Assembly: GCF_009727055.1 (NCBI RefSeq)
Contig: NC_052358.1
Span: 39,905,954 to 39,969,953, forward strand
Reading direction: 5' to 3'
DNA length: 64,000 nucleotides
From: Benincasa hispida
Taxonomy: Eukaryota > Streptophyta > Magnoliopsida > Cucurbitales > Cucurbitaceae
Shown: positions 1-10,844 of the stretch, piece by piece
How positions within the stretch are numbered: the stretch's first letter is position 1
Layout of the letters: every line of letters begins with the position of its first letter
The notes under the pieces: generated by a model
Told to the model about the DNA's origin: nothing
The model's database searches: none
Seen by the model: the letters and a program-made list of their open reading frames with translations, nothing else
Translations under genes and position numbers: made by a program

Positions 1-59
1 CAAAATAAATTTTTGGATATTGAAAAATAACACAAAACTTGAAAAATGGGTTTTTCAAG

Positions 60-535
60 TTCATCTTTAACTTGCTCACAAGGAACCCACCACCTCTTCT
101 CTTGGTTTACTCCAAGCATGAGCTGCATCCCATGCAGCACATCTCTTTGCATGATAGTTTGAAATATATTGAAGAGATTGGAGTAAAGAATAAGTGATGA
201 ACCGACTGAATTTTTGCTAGAAAATTCAAATGAACAAGGTGTTCTTCAATGGGTTCTGTTCAGTGAGCTTTCTCTATATTCCCTTTGATTCCAGCTTATT
301 TTGAGTCCGACAACTCAATCTAGAGTACCAAGAGGATAGTAAGGAAGATCTTGTGGTGGTTTACACAAGGAGTCAGAGGATTTTACAACTAGAAATGGAG
401 ATTTCGTTGGTTCGGCCAAGGTATGTTCATGAAACCCATTATACTCTGTTTTTAGCATGTTTCTTTTCAACACAAAATAAATGAATTAGAATGCTTATAG
501 ATCCTGAACTCTTCTGCTGCGTGATGGTGTCGATC
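60..535 (+). mobile_element. Ty1/copia LTR 3'-end relic
   Basis: Non-coding. Positions about 418-530 show the same order of short blocks (gtatgttc, tgaaaccc, tagcatg, gaatgctta/agtgctta, cttctgctgc/cttccgttgc) as 10,738-10,842, which forms the end of a better preserved copia LTR in this window. I infer a diverged LTR end of the same or a sister family. No open reading frame is supported. The left boundary is unknown and may lie outside the window. Confidence 0.35.
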
Positions 536-1139
536 CAACACTCTTAACCTCAATGTATCATTGGTGCCATGCCTAGCCACACCGTACAACCATCACGGAA
601 ATGCTAGGCTCTATCCAATATGCAACCACCTAGGCCCTCATACCTTTGGTGCTCAGAGGGAGGAGGTTGCTGCTCACCAGCCCCTCAACTAACCTCCTTG
701 CACATTTTATCACACTTTCTCTCATGGTTATGCACTAGTCCCATTCGTTGAGTCTTCAAGCCATATACTTCTAGTGATCGTCTAGACCTCACCCTCGATC
801 AACCTTCCTATCTTCTTGGTAATTCTTGGTGCCCAATATGCAACCACCTAGGCTTGCTTAGTTGCTCGCACACTCTTCATTCCACCCTTATGCGATAAGC
901 TCACCCACACGATCAAAACTTGCATTGTAAGTGCTACCTTCCATTATATGTGAGTACCGTTTCCAAACACTTAGCCAAATTCCCTTCTCTCAACCCTTGA
1001 TGCATACACACACCTCATCACATGGCATATAAGTATATTAACCTTCATAATACTATAACCTATAAAGAATTAGTAAAATAAGTTGAGAGCTTACAGTACC
1101 TTTGGGATCCAAAAATGATAGGGTTAACACTTAGGATGA
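536..1139. other. No gene seen; decayed non-coding DNA
   Basis: No credible open reading frame. The 19-base block 'caatatgcaaccacctagg' occurs near 617 and again near 835, so the stretch contains a short internal duplication. It is probably interior or LTR sequence of the neighbouring copia relic. Confidence 0.3.
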
Positions 1140-1345
1140 ATTAAGCTAGTTAATGAATCATTGATCGAAAAATAGTAGCCAAAAACTATAGGAATAAGAG
1201 TTATTCTGGTATTAGTGATTAGCTAAGGTTGTCTCAATTCATGGGAGGAGTAGCTAATTGCCCTTCGGTGCCTATTGCTCTAAACTTCTGAAGTATCATT
1301 GCAAAAACTAAATTAATAGTTTAATTAGGGTTCTATGATTACATG
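1140..1345 (+). mobile_element. Diverged copy of copia 5' leader
   Basis: This shares several blocks in the same order with 5,050-5,200: 'aataagagtt', 'ttagtgatt/tatagtgtttgg', 'ctaattgcccttcggt' against 'ctgactgcccctcggt', and 'agtatcattgcaa' against 'agtatcgttgcaa'. There the blocks immediately precede a copia gag start. I read this as an older leader copy whose coding part is lost. Confidence 0.4.
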
Positions 1346-1857
1346 TGTTTTTTCTAAATTGATTGGATAATTAAGTAACGGGTTAAGAGAAATATAACTA
1401 ATATGATCGATTGGTTGTTATTCATTTTCTTCTTCTTCATTGATCAATTTCATTGTTCTTCACTACACAGGTCAGAGGTTTTCATTCTTCTTCGTTGATT
1501 CCATCGATCACAGGTAGAGTTCTTTTTCTTTTCCTTCCTTTACAAACAATTGAAATGAGAAACAGTGAGGAAGTGTTAATACTTTGAAGATTCGATTTCA
1601 AATCACCTTCTTAGTTGTTCTTTTTCTTTTGGATTTTGTGACTCTGTTTCTTCTTCTTCTTCTTCTTCTTTTTATTCTTCTTCTTCTTCACATTTCGTAG
1701 CCTAGTAATGTCTTTGCGAATGAATTACAATGGTAATGTCTTTGTTGATCGCGTTCAGAATCTTCTTCATAATTCCTTTGCATGCAACGGAAAATGATTA
1801 ATTCTCATAAACGCATAAAAGACATAACCGAAAGTGCATAAATTTGATGACAATTTG
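1346..1857. other. No gene seen; pyrimidine-rich spacer
   Basis: Non-coding stretch with a strong T/C bias, between the copia leader relic and the palindromic satellite array. It contains the TTC microsatellite at 1,649-1,690. Nothing else is recognised. Confidence 0.3.
1649..1690. repeat. (TTC)n microsatellite
   Basis: A run of TTC triplets interrupted once by tttta. It sits in a broader T/C-rich tract. Confidence 0.9.
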
Positions 1858-2715
1858 TACTATTATTTGTCTATCTTAGATAGATAAATATAGACACCTA
1901 TCTTTGTCTATCCCTAATAGACAAAGATAGAAGATCTTCCTTCAATTTATAATAGCTCATATGGTTGAAACAACCAATTCTTAAAATTTTGAACACGATC
2001 AACATCTTATTCAACTATTACAAGAAAAAAAGATGTGCATATCTACGCAGCTTACATGAACTCCTCGTTCCAATCAGCACCAGAATCTGAGTAAATCAAA
2101 TTTTAATTAATAGGCACATGTATGTTTATAAAAACTTGTAAAAAATACAAACAAATAAACAATAATTTGCATTTTTTTTTTTTTGGCTTGATTCAACCCA
2201 AAATTAACTCTAAATATTCATTTAATATTTAGTTGATGAATTCGAAGGTTTACCAAAGAGACGGATTGATAGACAGATATAAAAGTCTATCTTTGTCTAT
2301 CACTAATAGGCAGAAATAGAAGTCTATCTTTGTCTATCAGTGATAGACAGATATAGAACTTTATCTCTGACTATCATAGATAGACAGAGATAGATTCTTA
2401 TCTCTGACTATCTTAAATAGACGGAGAAAGATGCCTATCTCTGACTATTCCTGACAGACAGAGATAGAACTCTATCTTTGTTTATCCCTAATAGACAAAG
2501 ATAGACGCCTATCTTTGTCTATCTCTTTGTTTTTTCCTTGTTTTATTTTGAATTGAACTTATTACTTTGTATTGTATTGTATCATCAAGATAGAACTACT
2601 CATTGTGATTGGGTGTATCGTTGATAGACAAATATAGAAGTCTATCTTTATCTACCAGTGATAGACAGAGATAAAACTCTATCACTGTCTATCTGATAGA
2701 TATTGATAGACAGAG
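1858..2715. repeat. Palindromic tetranucleotide-rich minisatellite, left array
   Basis: Dense array built from 'tctatctctgtctatc' and its reverse complement 'gatagacagagatag', alternating so that each unit is itself an imperfect palindrome. The same repeat recurs inside the transposase intron (11,450-11,575) and downstream of the transposase (12,180-13,745). It is therefore part of, or tightly associated with, the Mutator-like element. The middle of the block (about 1,930-2,260 and 2,530-2,620) is ordinary AT-rich DNA. Confidence 0.85.
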
Positions 2716-2772
2716 ATCACATTCAAAGTCTGTTGAGTTAAATGTTTGCAAGAAGACTAAAAATGGTATGTT

Positions 2773-3117
2773 AGGGCATCTCGGTATAAGAACAGTGAGT
2801 TATGGATGCTTAGGAAGTACATTTCTAAGCATAACTATCCATTGAACACCACTCAAAGTTGTCATAGGCAAGCTTCTTCATCATTAACTGCCAATTGCTT
2901 GATAGATGTTTTTAGGTTCATGTCTACTAATCAATCCATTCCTAGATACATAAGGCTCGTACAAAACTTGGAGTTATTATAAGTTATCAAAAAGCTTGGA
3001 TGCAAAAAAACATCTAGTAAAGATGTTAAAAGGAGATGCAGTTGAATCATACACCTTGATTCCAAGATGTTTTGAAAAGTTTAGTAAAATGAATCTAGAT
3101 GTGATCCATTTTACTTA
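2773..3117 (+). pseudogene. MULE transposase, N-terminal fragment (broken)
   Basis: From 2,773 the frame reads RASRYKNSELWMLRKYISKH and then a block containing CHRQASS. This is the DNA-binding/Mutator N-terminal region typical of plant MuDR-like transposases. The frame hits a stop near 2,981. A shifted frame continues with YQKAWMQKN and then VKMLKGDAVESYTLIP, also standard MULE motifs, up to a stop at 3,117. At this point the gene is cut by copia sequence. The remainder of the same transposase resumes near 10,845 with IFPLAFAIVDSEND. It is inactive: two frame breaks and a 7.7 kb interruption. The start codon region is decayed or lies in the preceding satellite. Confidence 0.8.
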
Positions 3118-3154
3118 GCAAATTTCTATCACTGTCTATCTATACAGTTTCAGT

Positions 3155-3310
3155 TGCAAATGGATCTACAAGAGAAAACGAGACCAAGCTAGTAAGGTAT
3201 AGACCTACAAAGCAAGACTCGTGGCAAAAGGTTTTACCCAAAGAGAAGGGATTGATTATGAAGAAACCTTTTCTCCTATTGCCACCATAAAATCGATTAG
3301 AATTCTTCGA
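3155..3310 (+). pseudogene. Ty1/copia reverse transcriptase fragment
   Basis: A single frame reads CKWIYKRKRDQASKV, a TAG stop, then [20 protein letters not shown] and [13 protein letters not shown]. This is the N-terminal signature of copia RT (the [18 protein letters not shown] block). The one in-frame stop lies where the family usually has glutamate or lysine. Only about 50 residues remain; catalytic motifs are absent. It lies at the left junction where copia DNA splits the MULE, detached from the copia gag/protease remnant at 5,266. Confidence 0.85.
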
Positions 3311-3640
3311 GGAGCGAGAATTCAAGCTTTCAAGTGAGATTTCAAGTTTCCAACAAGATTTCAAAGCTTTCCAACGAGATTTTGAGCGAGGAGCGAGTTT
3401 TTGGTCGAGTAGCAAGTCTGAACTAGTTTGACTGAGTGAAGACGATCGAGGAGGGCCGATTTGACTAATTTTCTTCAGTTTTGGTCCGGTTTAGCCCCAA
3501 TCCAGTCTGATTCAACCATATTTGGACCGATTCCACCCATTTTGATGTCTTGAAGGTTCAGTTCAAGTGATTCGGGTCCAGTTTGGGTCGATTCGAGCTA
3601 TTCTACACCATTTTTAAGTTGGTTATGGACCGATTTTGTA
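3311..3640. other. Non-coding stretch with short internal repeats
   Basis: Contains near-repeats of 'ttccaacgagattt' and 'gaggagcgag' (3,310-3,400), followed by 'ggtccggttt', 'gaccgattccacccattttg' and 'gggtccagtttggg' phrases. No gene is supported. It is probably decayed retroelement spacer. Confidence 0.3.
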
Positions 3641-5265
3641 ATAATTTAGTTATTATGCTTGCCTTCGATGCCAAGGCGGAACCATATCAGTATTTTTTTA
3701 AAAAAAATAATTATGCATGTGATGTATGTTGTATTTAAATTTAAACATGTTTGTGCAGATTGTATGTCCTTTAGATTTAAAAACCCACCATAGGAAGCAT
3801 GTTACATGCATTATATATATGTTATAATCTGTTATAATGTATAGAATGCATGTTTAGGGTTTTTGTTATTTAATATAACTGTTATATTAAATATGAATGC
3901 CTTTGATATATGTTGTGGATGTAAGAGCATGTCTAATTTTTATAAGTTGTTATAAAATTGAGTTAGACATTAAAATTTATAACGAAGATAAGATGCATGC
4001 TCACATAAGTTAATCACCCATTTTAATAAGTTAAAATAGGTCGACATCTTGTAAAACCTATTTACAAACTCAACCGGTAGATAATCCTGTCTAAGGCTGG
4101 AGGTACTTAAGTTGATGGTCTACGAAACACCTCCTACCTGGGGATTAAACCGAATAATTTAATGTTGTTAATCGGTTTTATAAGCGTACATGAGCGGTGT
4201 GAGGTAATAAAACTATTTATCACCTAGACATTGTAGGTTAAAATCCAGCTATAAATGTTATACTTGGATAAACCACTTAGACTTAGGGTTGTTTTAATTA
4301 GCCGAAAATAACCTAAGTATAATTTTACCCATATTAATAGAACACTTCAGTGGGAGTTTAATAAACTTATATATGATGAAGTTATTAGAACACATAAGTG
4401 GAAGATTAATAACATATACGATGCATTATTTTTAGCTCTCACATCTCTAAGAGTTCACAATCGAGATTTAAACGGTACTTCGTGTCACCCTAGGAGTGAC
4501 CTCCATACGGAACGTATTTTCATAAATTTGGATTCTAGTGAATAAAGGGAAGTCATTCAAACATAAATCAAATATATGATAAATAGATTTAAACTGCCAC
4601 ATCTCCACATAGTTCACACCGTGAGATTCATATGACGTTTCGTGTCACCCTAGGAGTGACCTCCATACGGAAAGTGTTTGTATGAGTCAATAACAAGGTG
4701 AACGGGGGAGATAGTTCATAGTAAGTGGGTGACGGATTTGTGTCAACTTGTCCTGTGGTTTCTTTCGTTAGTTTGGATCGTGAGATTCCTAAGTTGCACT
4801 TGTTGCTTTGCTTTAGGCGGCCCTTGCTAGTCGTTTAACGACGGCTATGCCCACGAAGTGTTGTAACATAGGATTCGAAACAACTCAAACTCCAAAAATA
4901 GAGAGGATTTCTTAGGTCCATTCCCAACCTTGACTCTCCATTTTGGTAGCATAGTTGGGGCCGACCTCTAACGCCTGAAAACGAAGGGTTACACTTACAG
5001 AATTACTAAAGTATTAGTAATTTCTGACCAAAATGGTAACAAAACGACTATATGAATAAGAGTTGTTTTGGATATAGTGTTTGGTCAAAATTGTTTGCTT
5101 TAGTGAAGGATTATCTGACTGCCCCTCGGTAGCATGTATTCTGACTCACTATAGTATCGTTGCAAATAAATCATGGTTATGGGTACATTATTACTTGTTT
5201 TGTTAAAACTTGATTTTGGATTTAGTTGTAATTTTCTAATTCGAATTTGTTTGAAATTTTTCAGC
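3641..5265 (+). mobile_element. Ty1/copia 5' LTR/leader region
   Basis: A long AT-rich non-coding block that leads directly into a recognisable copia gag start at 5,266, so it is read as the 5' LTR and untranslated leader. No clear TG..CA termini or primer-binding site could be placed. It contains a 34 bp direct repeat (4,479 and 4,639). Its last 200 bases resemble 1,140-1,345. The whole block sits inside the MULE that is split at 3,117/10,845. Confidence 0.55.
4479..4672 (+). repeat. 34 bp direct repeat with internal inverted repeat
   Basis: 4,479-4,512 and 4,639-4,672 are identical over 34 bases and 160 bp apart. The core 'gtcaccctaggagtgac' is an imperfect palindrome (gtcac/gtgac arms). 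Both copies lie in the copia leader and could form two similar stem-loops in its RNA. Confidence 0.8.
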
Positions 5266-5600
5266 ATGTCGAATTCTTCTAGAATACTAACTTTCGAATT
5301 AGTTAACGATAAAATTAAATCAACAAACAAATTATTAGCAGTTGATATCTTCAAAAGAGTTTTTACAGATGATTGTCTTCTATTTCCCAACACATCTAAA
5401 GTTTTGGACAATATAGATGAAAATGCAAAATTCGAACAACAAGATAAATATGATTTGCTTGTTATCGAAGCATGTTTAGTGAAAAATAATAAAACCTGGA
5501 TAATTGATTAAGGTGCCGCTAATCATGTCTGTACTTTCTCACAGGAAACAAGTTCCTAGAGATAGCTGACAGAAGGTGAATGGTGATGCGAGGTTTCCTG
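5266..5600 (+). pseudogene. Ty1/copia gag-protease remnant (internally deleted)
   Basis: The ATG at 5,266 opens MSNSSRILTFELVN, a copia gag N-terminus (an in-frame ATG at 5,173 is in the leader). After about 30 residues (LLAVDIFKRVFTDDC) the frame jumps to YDLLVIEACLVKNNKTWIID, the segment just before the aspartic protease. Most of gag, including the zinc knuckle, is therefore missing. The protease triad reads D-stop-G-A-A: the TAA at 5,509 replaces the central Ser/Thr codon. The following NHVC and ETSS..LTEGE blocks continue the family sequence with more stops. It is inactive. Gypsy LTR sequence begins near 5,600. Confidence 0.8.
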
Positions 5601-6760
5601 ATGCGTTGTAAATGGTGATGCGAGGTTTCCTGGTAAGTCCAAGGTCGAACACAGGGACTACTGAGTAAATATGCTACAGTAAATTTGATTCTCTTGCGGT
5701 AGTGAAAACAAATAAGTTGGATGGTGTTTTATTTAAGAATATTTCCTATGCGACGGAGTTCGAATAAAGAGTTGATGAAATTGAGAATTACAATGAGTAT
5801 GCGATGAACGGGTTGAGAAGGGGTTTAGCTAACACTTCCTAAGATTACGTACAAGTTATGTGATCATGCTACACACAAATAACAGCATGTCATCTCTCAA
5901 TGCAAATGCCATAATTCCTATTTCTAGGACGCATGCGATGTATACGAAAATGTAGATAGGACTTATGTCTAAGGCTCTATTCTTGTCTATGCGATGATAA
6001 ATGATGCACACATACACAAGGTGACCGCATACTATCATATCTTATTTCTAGGGTGCATGTGATGCATTAATAGCAATAGAACTTATGTCTAAGTTTCTAT
6101 CTCTTGCTTATGCAGTTCTAATCTGACTCTCTCAAGCCTAGATTCTAATCTGACTCCCTCAAGTTTAGATTCTTTCTTTAGACTATACTCTCAAGTATCT
6201 CTAAAGGGTGAATGACGCATACATAAGACAAGATGATCGCATAAAGTGTAAATCTTAGGTCATGCAAGCTAAGTACTTCTCATCCCATTCGGAAATTTAG
6301 CTACTCATGCAAAGTATGAAGAGATTGAACATAAGTTGAAATGAGATTTCCATTTTCTATAACTAAAATGTAGAATATAGAATAACAATGGAATGTAGAG
6401 ATAAGAAACCTAGTAGCAATGTCTTGCTCCTCGAGGCCTTTTACACTGTCTTTTTCACTCCAACTCTGTCCAGATGAACATTTTTGCTTTCGCAAGTGTT
6501 GGCCCTCTCTCCCTATGTAGTGTTTCCCGGCAGTCTCTCGGGCTGTCCGGGAATGATCTCTCGGCCTCTTCGTCTCTTAGCTTGTCTCCATCTTCTAAGT
6601 ATGAGCATGAATATGAACATACTAATGACTCACTAACTCTCTATTCTTCCATTCTAACTTCGCACCGAGGAGAATTATTGTCGCACCTACAAGGAGAAAA
6701 TGCACACCACATCCAAGAAGCAGTCACATATCCAAAACAACTATAATTAAATAAATAAGC
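5601..6760 (-). mobile_element. Gypsy-type LTR relic (3' LTR, truncated)
   Basis: Homologous in order and orientation to the LTR at 7,139-9,129. Shared blocks include 'aggtcgaacacagggact', 'acaagttatg.gat.atgcta', 'aggacttatgtctaag', 'ggtgaccgcatactatcata', 'ctgactctctcaagcctaga' and 'caatgtctt'. The first 170 or so bases of the LTR are missing at the left. It belongs to the reverse-strand element that interrupts the copia. Confidence 0.6.
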
Positions 6761-7113
6761 TAAACTAGGAAAGCAAGGTAAAGATAGCGTAGAAGACGTC
6801 CCTGGAGAAATTGGAGTGAAGCCACCGCAAGGAGTCTTCCATGTAGGAGATTGATCTCAACTGCTTAGGTCAAGAGGCTTCTGACCTATTGGAACTTCCG
6901 ACAATTGTTGGGCGTATGTTGGTCGTCATGCGCTTATAACTGCTTTCAGCTCATGCAACAGATAGCCTTTCTATCTCGGGGTCAATACTGGCTTTCGGCG
7001 CATCGCCTATACTTCAAATATTGTTTGCAACTTGGTCGCACAAGCTACAATACTCCCAAGGTAAAAAGGTGCACCTGCGAAAACACAAAAATCAACAAAC
7101 TATTAGCTGCCAA
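6761..7113 (-). other. Residual interior of the non-autonomous gypsy element
   Basis: Only about 350 bases separate the two LTRs, too short for gag-pol. No conserved domain is seen in any frame. The element is thus internally deleted or non-autonomous. Confidence 0.4.
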
Positions 7114-7131
7114 GTCCCCGGCAACGGTGCA
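7114..7131 (-). other. Primer-binding site, tRNA-Asp type
   Basis: Read on the - strand this is TGCACCGTTGCCGGGGAC. It matches, with one or two differences, the complement of the plant tRNA-Asp 3' end that primes Athila/Tat-type gypsy elements. It lies 7 bases from the LTR end at 7,139, which fixes the element's orientation. Confidence 0.75.
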
Positions 7132-7138
7132 AAAAACT

Positions 7139-9129
7139 TGATACGCAAAAAATTGAGTGAATAAATATGTATTTATCTTATGATATGCGTTCGTTCTCCA
7201 TGCGTCACTGGTCATATGTTGGACTAAAGAATATGCAATATGCGTCTAAGAACCTATGCGATGACCATGCATTCCTGCCATAAGTTTTCTTGCTCTTTCA
7301 CCAAGTATAACGAGATCGCAAGTTTCTCAAGGTGATCCGAGGTCGAACTCAGGGACTTGTAGCTAAATGTTATGAAGTAATGTGTTTGCGATGAAGAATA
7401 AAAGAATAATGAAGTTTAAGGACTATGCGCTACTCCTACTCCTAACTAAACAGATTAAGCAATGGAAGTATGATTATGAGAGTTGGTAGGGACACGACAA
7501 CTGTTAACGCATAATAAGATGCATGGAAAAATAGATAAAATGGTGGAGGGGATGATTTCACTGCATCAATAAGCTTGATTGCAAGGGTAAACCCAACCAG
7601 CACAAGTTATGCGATTATGCTATACACAATTGTCTAGGCGCATAGGATGCATATGCGATAGTGTCAATAGGACTTATGTCTAAGTCTCTATTCTTGCTCA
7701 TGTGATCTAACACATAAATAAGGTGACCGTATACCACCGTATCCTATTTCTAGACACATGCGATGTGACCGCATACTATCATATCCTATCTATAGGGTGC
7801 ATGCGATGTGTAATAGCAAATAGAACTTATTCATAAGCCTCTACTCTTGCTCATGCGATCTAATCTGACTCTCTCAAGCCTAGATTTGGTTTTTAGACTG
7901 CTCTCTTAAGTATGTCCAAATGATGAATGATGCACTCATAAGACAAGGTAATCACATAAAGCATGGTCGACATAAGATTATTCCTATCTCTAAGAACACT
8001 GCTTACTTTGCTTAGTGAGTTACACTACTTACCCTCTCGGGCAGTTAGTCGATGTTGATCAGCTCATAGACAAGCATTGTGACTGCTCATAGACAAGCGT
8101 TGCTATAGCCTCACATTAAGCAATGAGGATTTTCTCACAATACTCGCGCAACGCACACCTCTCGGAGGTTTGCTACATGCTTCATATGTCTATGCCGCAT
8201 GATTAAGTATGCAATACTCTAGCAATCTTACTTAGTCGTTGCAATGAAAGTGAAGGATGATAAAGAAGAGGTAAATGAAGATGGAATCGAAGGAAATCAC
8301 GAGATGCATTGATTACAAAATGTATTAATGTCTTAAGTCAAAATGTAATACAATATAGAGATAGAAGAGAGATGTAGGCAATGTCTTACTTCCATCAAAT
8401 GTGTTTCAAGGCTGCCGGTGGTGCCATAGATGGGCGGTGGAGTAGTCTCTCTCGAGATCTATCTTCGGCGAAGCTCCGGTCGCCACTCGGAATGGTTGGA
8501 GGAATGAAGAACTCTTAAAGAATGTCTTCTCACGCTTTCGTCTGTGATCACAAGGATCTGCCCTAAGGCAGAAGCTCGGATGATTTGAAGTTGGACTCTA
8601 AGGCTCTATTTATAGAGCTCGATCATCGACAGCATTAATGGACCTACTCTGAATTTCTGCTGCTAACGGCGTGATAGACCTACTATGAATCTCTGCTACT
8701 AACGGCATGGTAGGTAAAATGTCAACATCAGCTTTTGATACTCCCAAGGTATGCGTTCATGCTTGGTTTCCGAAGTACTATAGCATTCCACCACTCTTAC
8801 GTTCATCCCTTTATTATGGTTATTACTCTGTAATCTCAACCTTTATGCGATGGACGCATGCGATTAATGGCCGCAACATCCATGCAACGAACGTATGCGA
8901 TCGCCTTTTGCGATGGTGGGAATCACCGCATGCGATCGATTCCTGCGATAGCTACAAAAGTAGACATTTGGATGCAGAATAACACATAATATTGGGTTAG
9001 CCGAGATTTTCAATGTTGATCGATGCAAGCTCACTTTTCACATTAGGATAATCACCACATATTCCACTCGTTAGCCCTCATAATTCTAAATAAAAGGCTT
9101 ATAATAACGTGCATTTCTACTAGTTATCA
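7139..9129 (-). mobile_element. Gypsy (Athila/Tat-like) 5' LTR
   Basis: Starts TGATACGC next to the primer-binding site and ends ..TAGTTATCA, giving TG..CA termini over 1,991 bp. The outer end resembles the LTR end at 26,346 (..AAGTTATCA). A TATA-like palindrome (8,605-8,614) lies before a G+C-richer transcribed part. Many 'atgcgat' words are scattered through it. No long ORF is credible. Confidence 0.7.
8605..8614 (-). promoter_or_regulatory. LTR TATA box
   Basis: ctatttatag reads CTATAAATAG on the - strand, at a position comparable to the TATA of the related LTR at 25,797. Confidence 0.5.
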
Positions 9130-10844
9130 GTACCTTATTCTGGTAACACTATCAGATACAACCTACTCTGTAGTTATTACAAGTTGTTGTAAAGATACTA
9201 CAAACGAAGTGATCCAGATTCGTTCATGTAATGACATGAAGAGTGGGAGTGTCCTATACAATGAGTTTGCATATGATCGAAACAAGAAATAAGTCACTCT
9301 TACTTTATAACGCTTTTTATTGTTTAAGACTTACTATTTCGCTTAGATGACCTACGTATCTCGATCTTAATCCTAAGCTAACTATGAACTCCTATTTATT
9401 CGGGATTATCCTTAGATTTGCATGAGTGAGGGTTGGCTCAACAACACCAGCTCAATAAGCCTCCCATACTGGGTAGATAGTTAGGGACATAGGGTGCAAG
9501 ACGGAATTCACACGTACCCAATTTAGGGATAGAGAAAAGGTTGTTCTCTTAAGTACTGAATCCAGGTCTTGAATAAGGGGCCCCAACCTCTCACTGGCCC
9601 AATAGGGATCTGGTTTAATGATTAGATCAAAACCAATTGTTCGTTGGAGGATCAGTAGGAACTTAAGGAACAAGATGTAATATCGGGGTAAAACATCATA
9701 TTGACCCAGGCATTATTACGAACAACCTATGAAGGGTCGACTTACTAGTTATGGTTAAATCATGTGGACACAAATATATCTACAATGAGGAGGATGCAAC
9801 TATTGAGCTATAGTGGTGCGACTTGATAGTTAACGAATACTAATTAATTTGGTCTAACGAGCTTTAGCCAATTACTCTTAATCGTTGGAGCTCATGATCT
9901 GTAGGTCCATAAGATCTCTCTACTAGCTCGTAAAACATGAACACCTTGAATTATTAAATTGCATGAATTTGGAATGATATCAATTTGAAATGTTCAAATT
10001 AAAATTAGGGTTTGAATTTGGATAAGTTCAAATTCAAATTAGAGTTTGCATAAACTATATTTAATATAATTATTTAACATTTAATTTATTGAAATTAAAC
10101 GAAATTGGAGAATTTATGATATTTAAATATTGATTTAAATATCAATTACATGAATTAGATTCATGTTTGAATTTAATATGTGATTAATTTGATATTTGAT
10201 ATTAAATTAATTAATTAATAATGTTTAATTAATTAAAATTCAAATTAATTTCCAATTTAAAATTCAATTTAAGAAATTGAATTTTGATATTTGATCAATT
10301 ATGAGGTAATTAAATCAATTTTTTGATTAATTTTTTAATTAAATGATTATTGAAATGAAAAATTGGATTATATGGGTTTTGCCCACAAACAACTTGAGAA
10401 GGAGGTGTTCTTCCTACAAGCATACACAAATCCCACTTGAATTGAGAAGTAGGTTCTAGTCATTTGGTGGTTGAGGAATGCTTGCATGCTGAAGAAATAT
10501 AAAACTCTCAAGTCTGAAGAAGAAAGTAAGGGGTTCTTGAGCCGAAAGGAGTTTCTGCTACTTCATCTTCTTCCTCACAAGAACCCTCAATATCCTTTAC
10601 CAAAATCACACAAATTCGAGTTCCACCACTCAAATTCAAGGCTGAGAATAGTAGAGAAGATCCCTCGATGGTCCATTGTCGATTTGGAGCTGATTTGGAG
10701 TGAAGAGCAGCTTGGATTTGGGAGAAATCGTCAAATGTATGTTCTTCTTGAAACCCTCTTTTGAATTTATGAAATAGCATGCTTGAGAACTCAGATTAAA
10801 TGTAATTAAAGTGCTTATTGATTCTGTTTGCTTCCGTTGCATGC
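9130..10844 (+). mobile_element. Ty1/copia 3' untranslated region and LTR
   Basis: Non-coding. The first 800 bases resemble the long 3' spacer of plant copia elements. From about 9,950 an AT-rich LTR begins, ending near 10,842 with 'gtatgttcttcttgaaaccc' and 'cttccgttgcatgc'. The sequence then switches abruptly to MULE coding DNA at 10,845. With 3,641-5,600 it forms the outer shell of the copia insertion split by the gypsy LTRs. Exact LTR termini are not resolved. Confidence 0.5.

Noticed and set aside
1858..2715. CRISPR-like array of regularly repeated short units
   Set aside because: The units are palindromic minisatellite repeats without unique spacers, in plant nuclear DNA next to a transposase.
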